Below, piece after piece: positions 63,605-64,000 of a stretch of 64,000 bases of DNA. The notes beneath the pieces were generated by a model. That model was not told where the DNA came from and did no database searches. It worked only from the letters and a program-made list of their open reading frames with translations. Source of the DNA: Quillaja saponaria (taxonomy: Eukaryota > Streptophyta > Magnoliopsida > Fabales > Quillajaceae). The stretch spans positions 33,291,235 through 33,355,234 of the forward strand of contig CM055607.1 in NCBI GenBank assembly GCA_029379385.1. Direction: 5' to 3'. A program made the position numbers and the translations under genes. Position 1 is the stretch's first letter, and each line of letters opens with the position of its first letter.

Positions 63605-63779
63605 GTAGGACCCTGCATATGTCTTTTTATTTTTTTTTCTTCCGGAAACTATTGACTTTCAGTATGATAGAAATCAGCAATACAGAGACAATACAACAAA
63701 AGAAAAAAACATATGGAAGGATTTTCTCGCCAAATTTGAAAACTAAGAACATTAACTGACTATTGTGATAAGTAATGAG

Positions 63780-63956
63780 CAACTCGCCTGCGAACAAAAT
63801 AACAGAACATTGCAATTCAGCAAGAAGACCTTTGTAATCTACTGCAAGAACCTCATATTTCGAAAGATCTTCAACCCCAACCCAGTTAATAGATTGAGCA
63901 ACATGTAAACAATATGTTTCAACTTGCAAAGAAGAAAAACCCATCTCCAAGGCCCG
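63780..63956 (-). mobile_element. RNase H-like (RVT_3) retroelement fragment
   Basis: On the minus strand about 56 residues starting MEMGFSSLQVETYCLHVAQS and continuing to GLLAELQC resemble the plant RVT_3/RNase H-like domain of retroelement-derived genes, which has the pattern LGFSSLQVETDCLxVVxxIN. The usual acidic residue appears as Y in VETYC, and the rest of the domain is missing. It is a decayed fragment, cut by the window end on one side. Confidence 0.5.
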
Positions 63957-64000
63957 TGTTTTTTTCCCCCCCTTTTTTGTAAACGAATTGCATCACAGTT

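Overview
This is nuclear DNA from a flowering plant, almost certainly a eudicot. It is AT-rich, its genes are split by many short introns, and the recognisable proteins are plant-specific or plant-type: LUMINIDEPENDENS, an INDETERMINATE-DOMAIN zinc finger, NF-YB, plant WEE1, a HAK/KUP potassium transporter and a MATH-domain protein. I cannot name the species.

Layout. 1-2.9 kb: AT-rich intergenic DNA. 3.0-12.1 kb (+): a complete LUMINIDEPENDENS (LD) gene of 13 coding exons with a hAT-type MITE in intron 5. 13.5-18.7 kb (+): a decayed metal tolerance (cation efflux) gene. 20.2-22.4 kb (-): an IDD C2H2 transcription factor, intact except for one single-base frame break. 26.1-29.6 kb (-): a SANT/RERE-like gene with several in-frame stops. 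31.3-32.1 kb: a two-copy tandem duplication. 36.3-36.9 kb (+): an intact single-exon NF-YB (NF-YB5-like) gene. 39.4-43.1 kb (-): a HAK/KUP potassium transporter with a frameshift, a small internal deletion and a premature stop. 43.1-47.6 kb: no coding sequence, but a promoter-like module near 45.1 kb. 47.7-51.5 kb (-): a complete WEE1 kinase. 54.9-59.4 kb (+): an unrecognised multi-exon gene with one frame break in its penultimate exon and a 36-base poly-C run in an intron. 60.1-62.8 kb (-): an intact two-domain MATH protein. 63.1-63.6 kb (+): a broken ATG18-like exon, followed by an RNase H-like (RVT_3) fragment on the minus strand.

How the genes relate. There is no operon logic; the genes are independent transcription units. 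From memory, the MTPC1-like, SANT/RERE-like and NF-YB5-like genes correspond to the consecutive Arabidopsis genes At2g47830, At2g47820 and At2g47810, so this part appears to be conserved ancestral microsynteny with an IDD gene interposed. The most striking feature is that intact genes (LD, NF-YB, WEE1, MATH) are interleaved with dead or damaged ones (MTPC1-like, SANT/RERE-like, HAK/KUP, ATG18-like). This is what one duplicated segment looks like while losing genes after a genome duplication. The isolated one-base breaks in the IDD gene and the unknown gene could instead be assembly errors. I found no CRISPR, prokaryotic or clearly novel multi-gene system.
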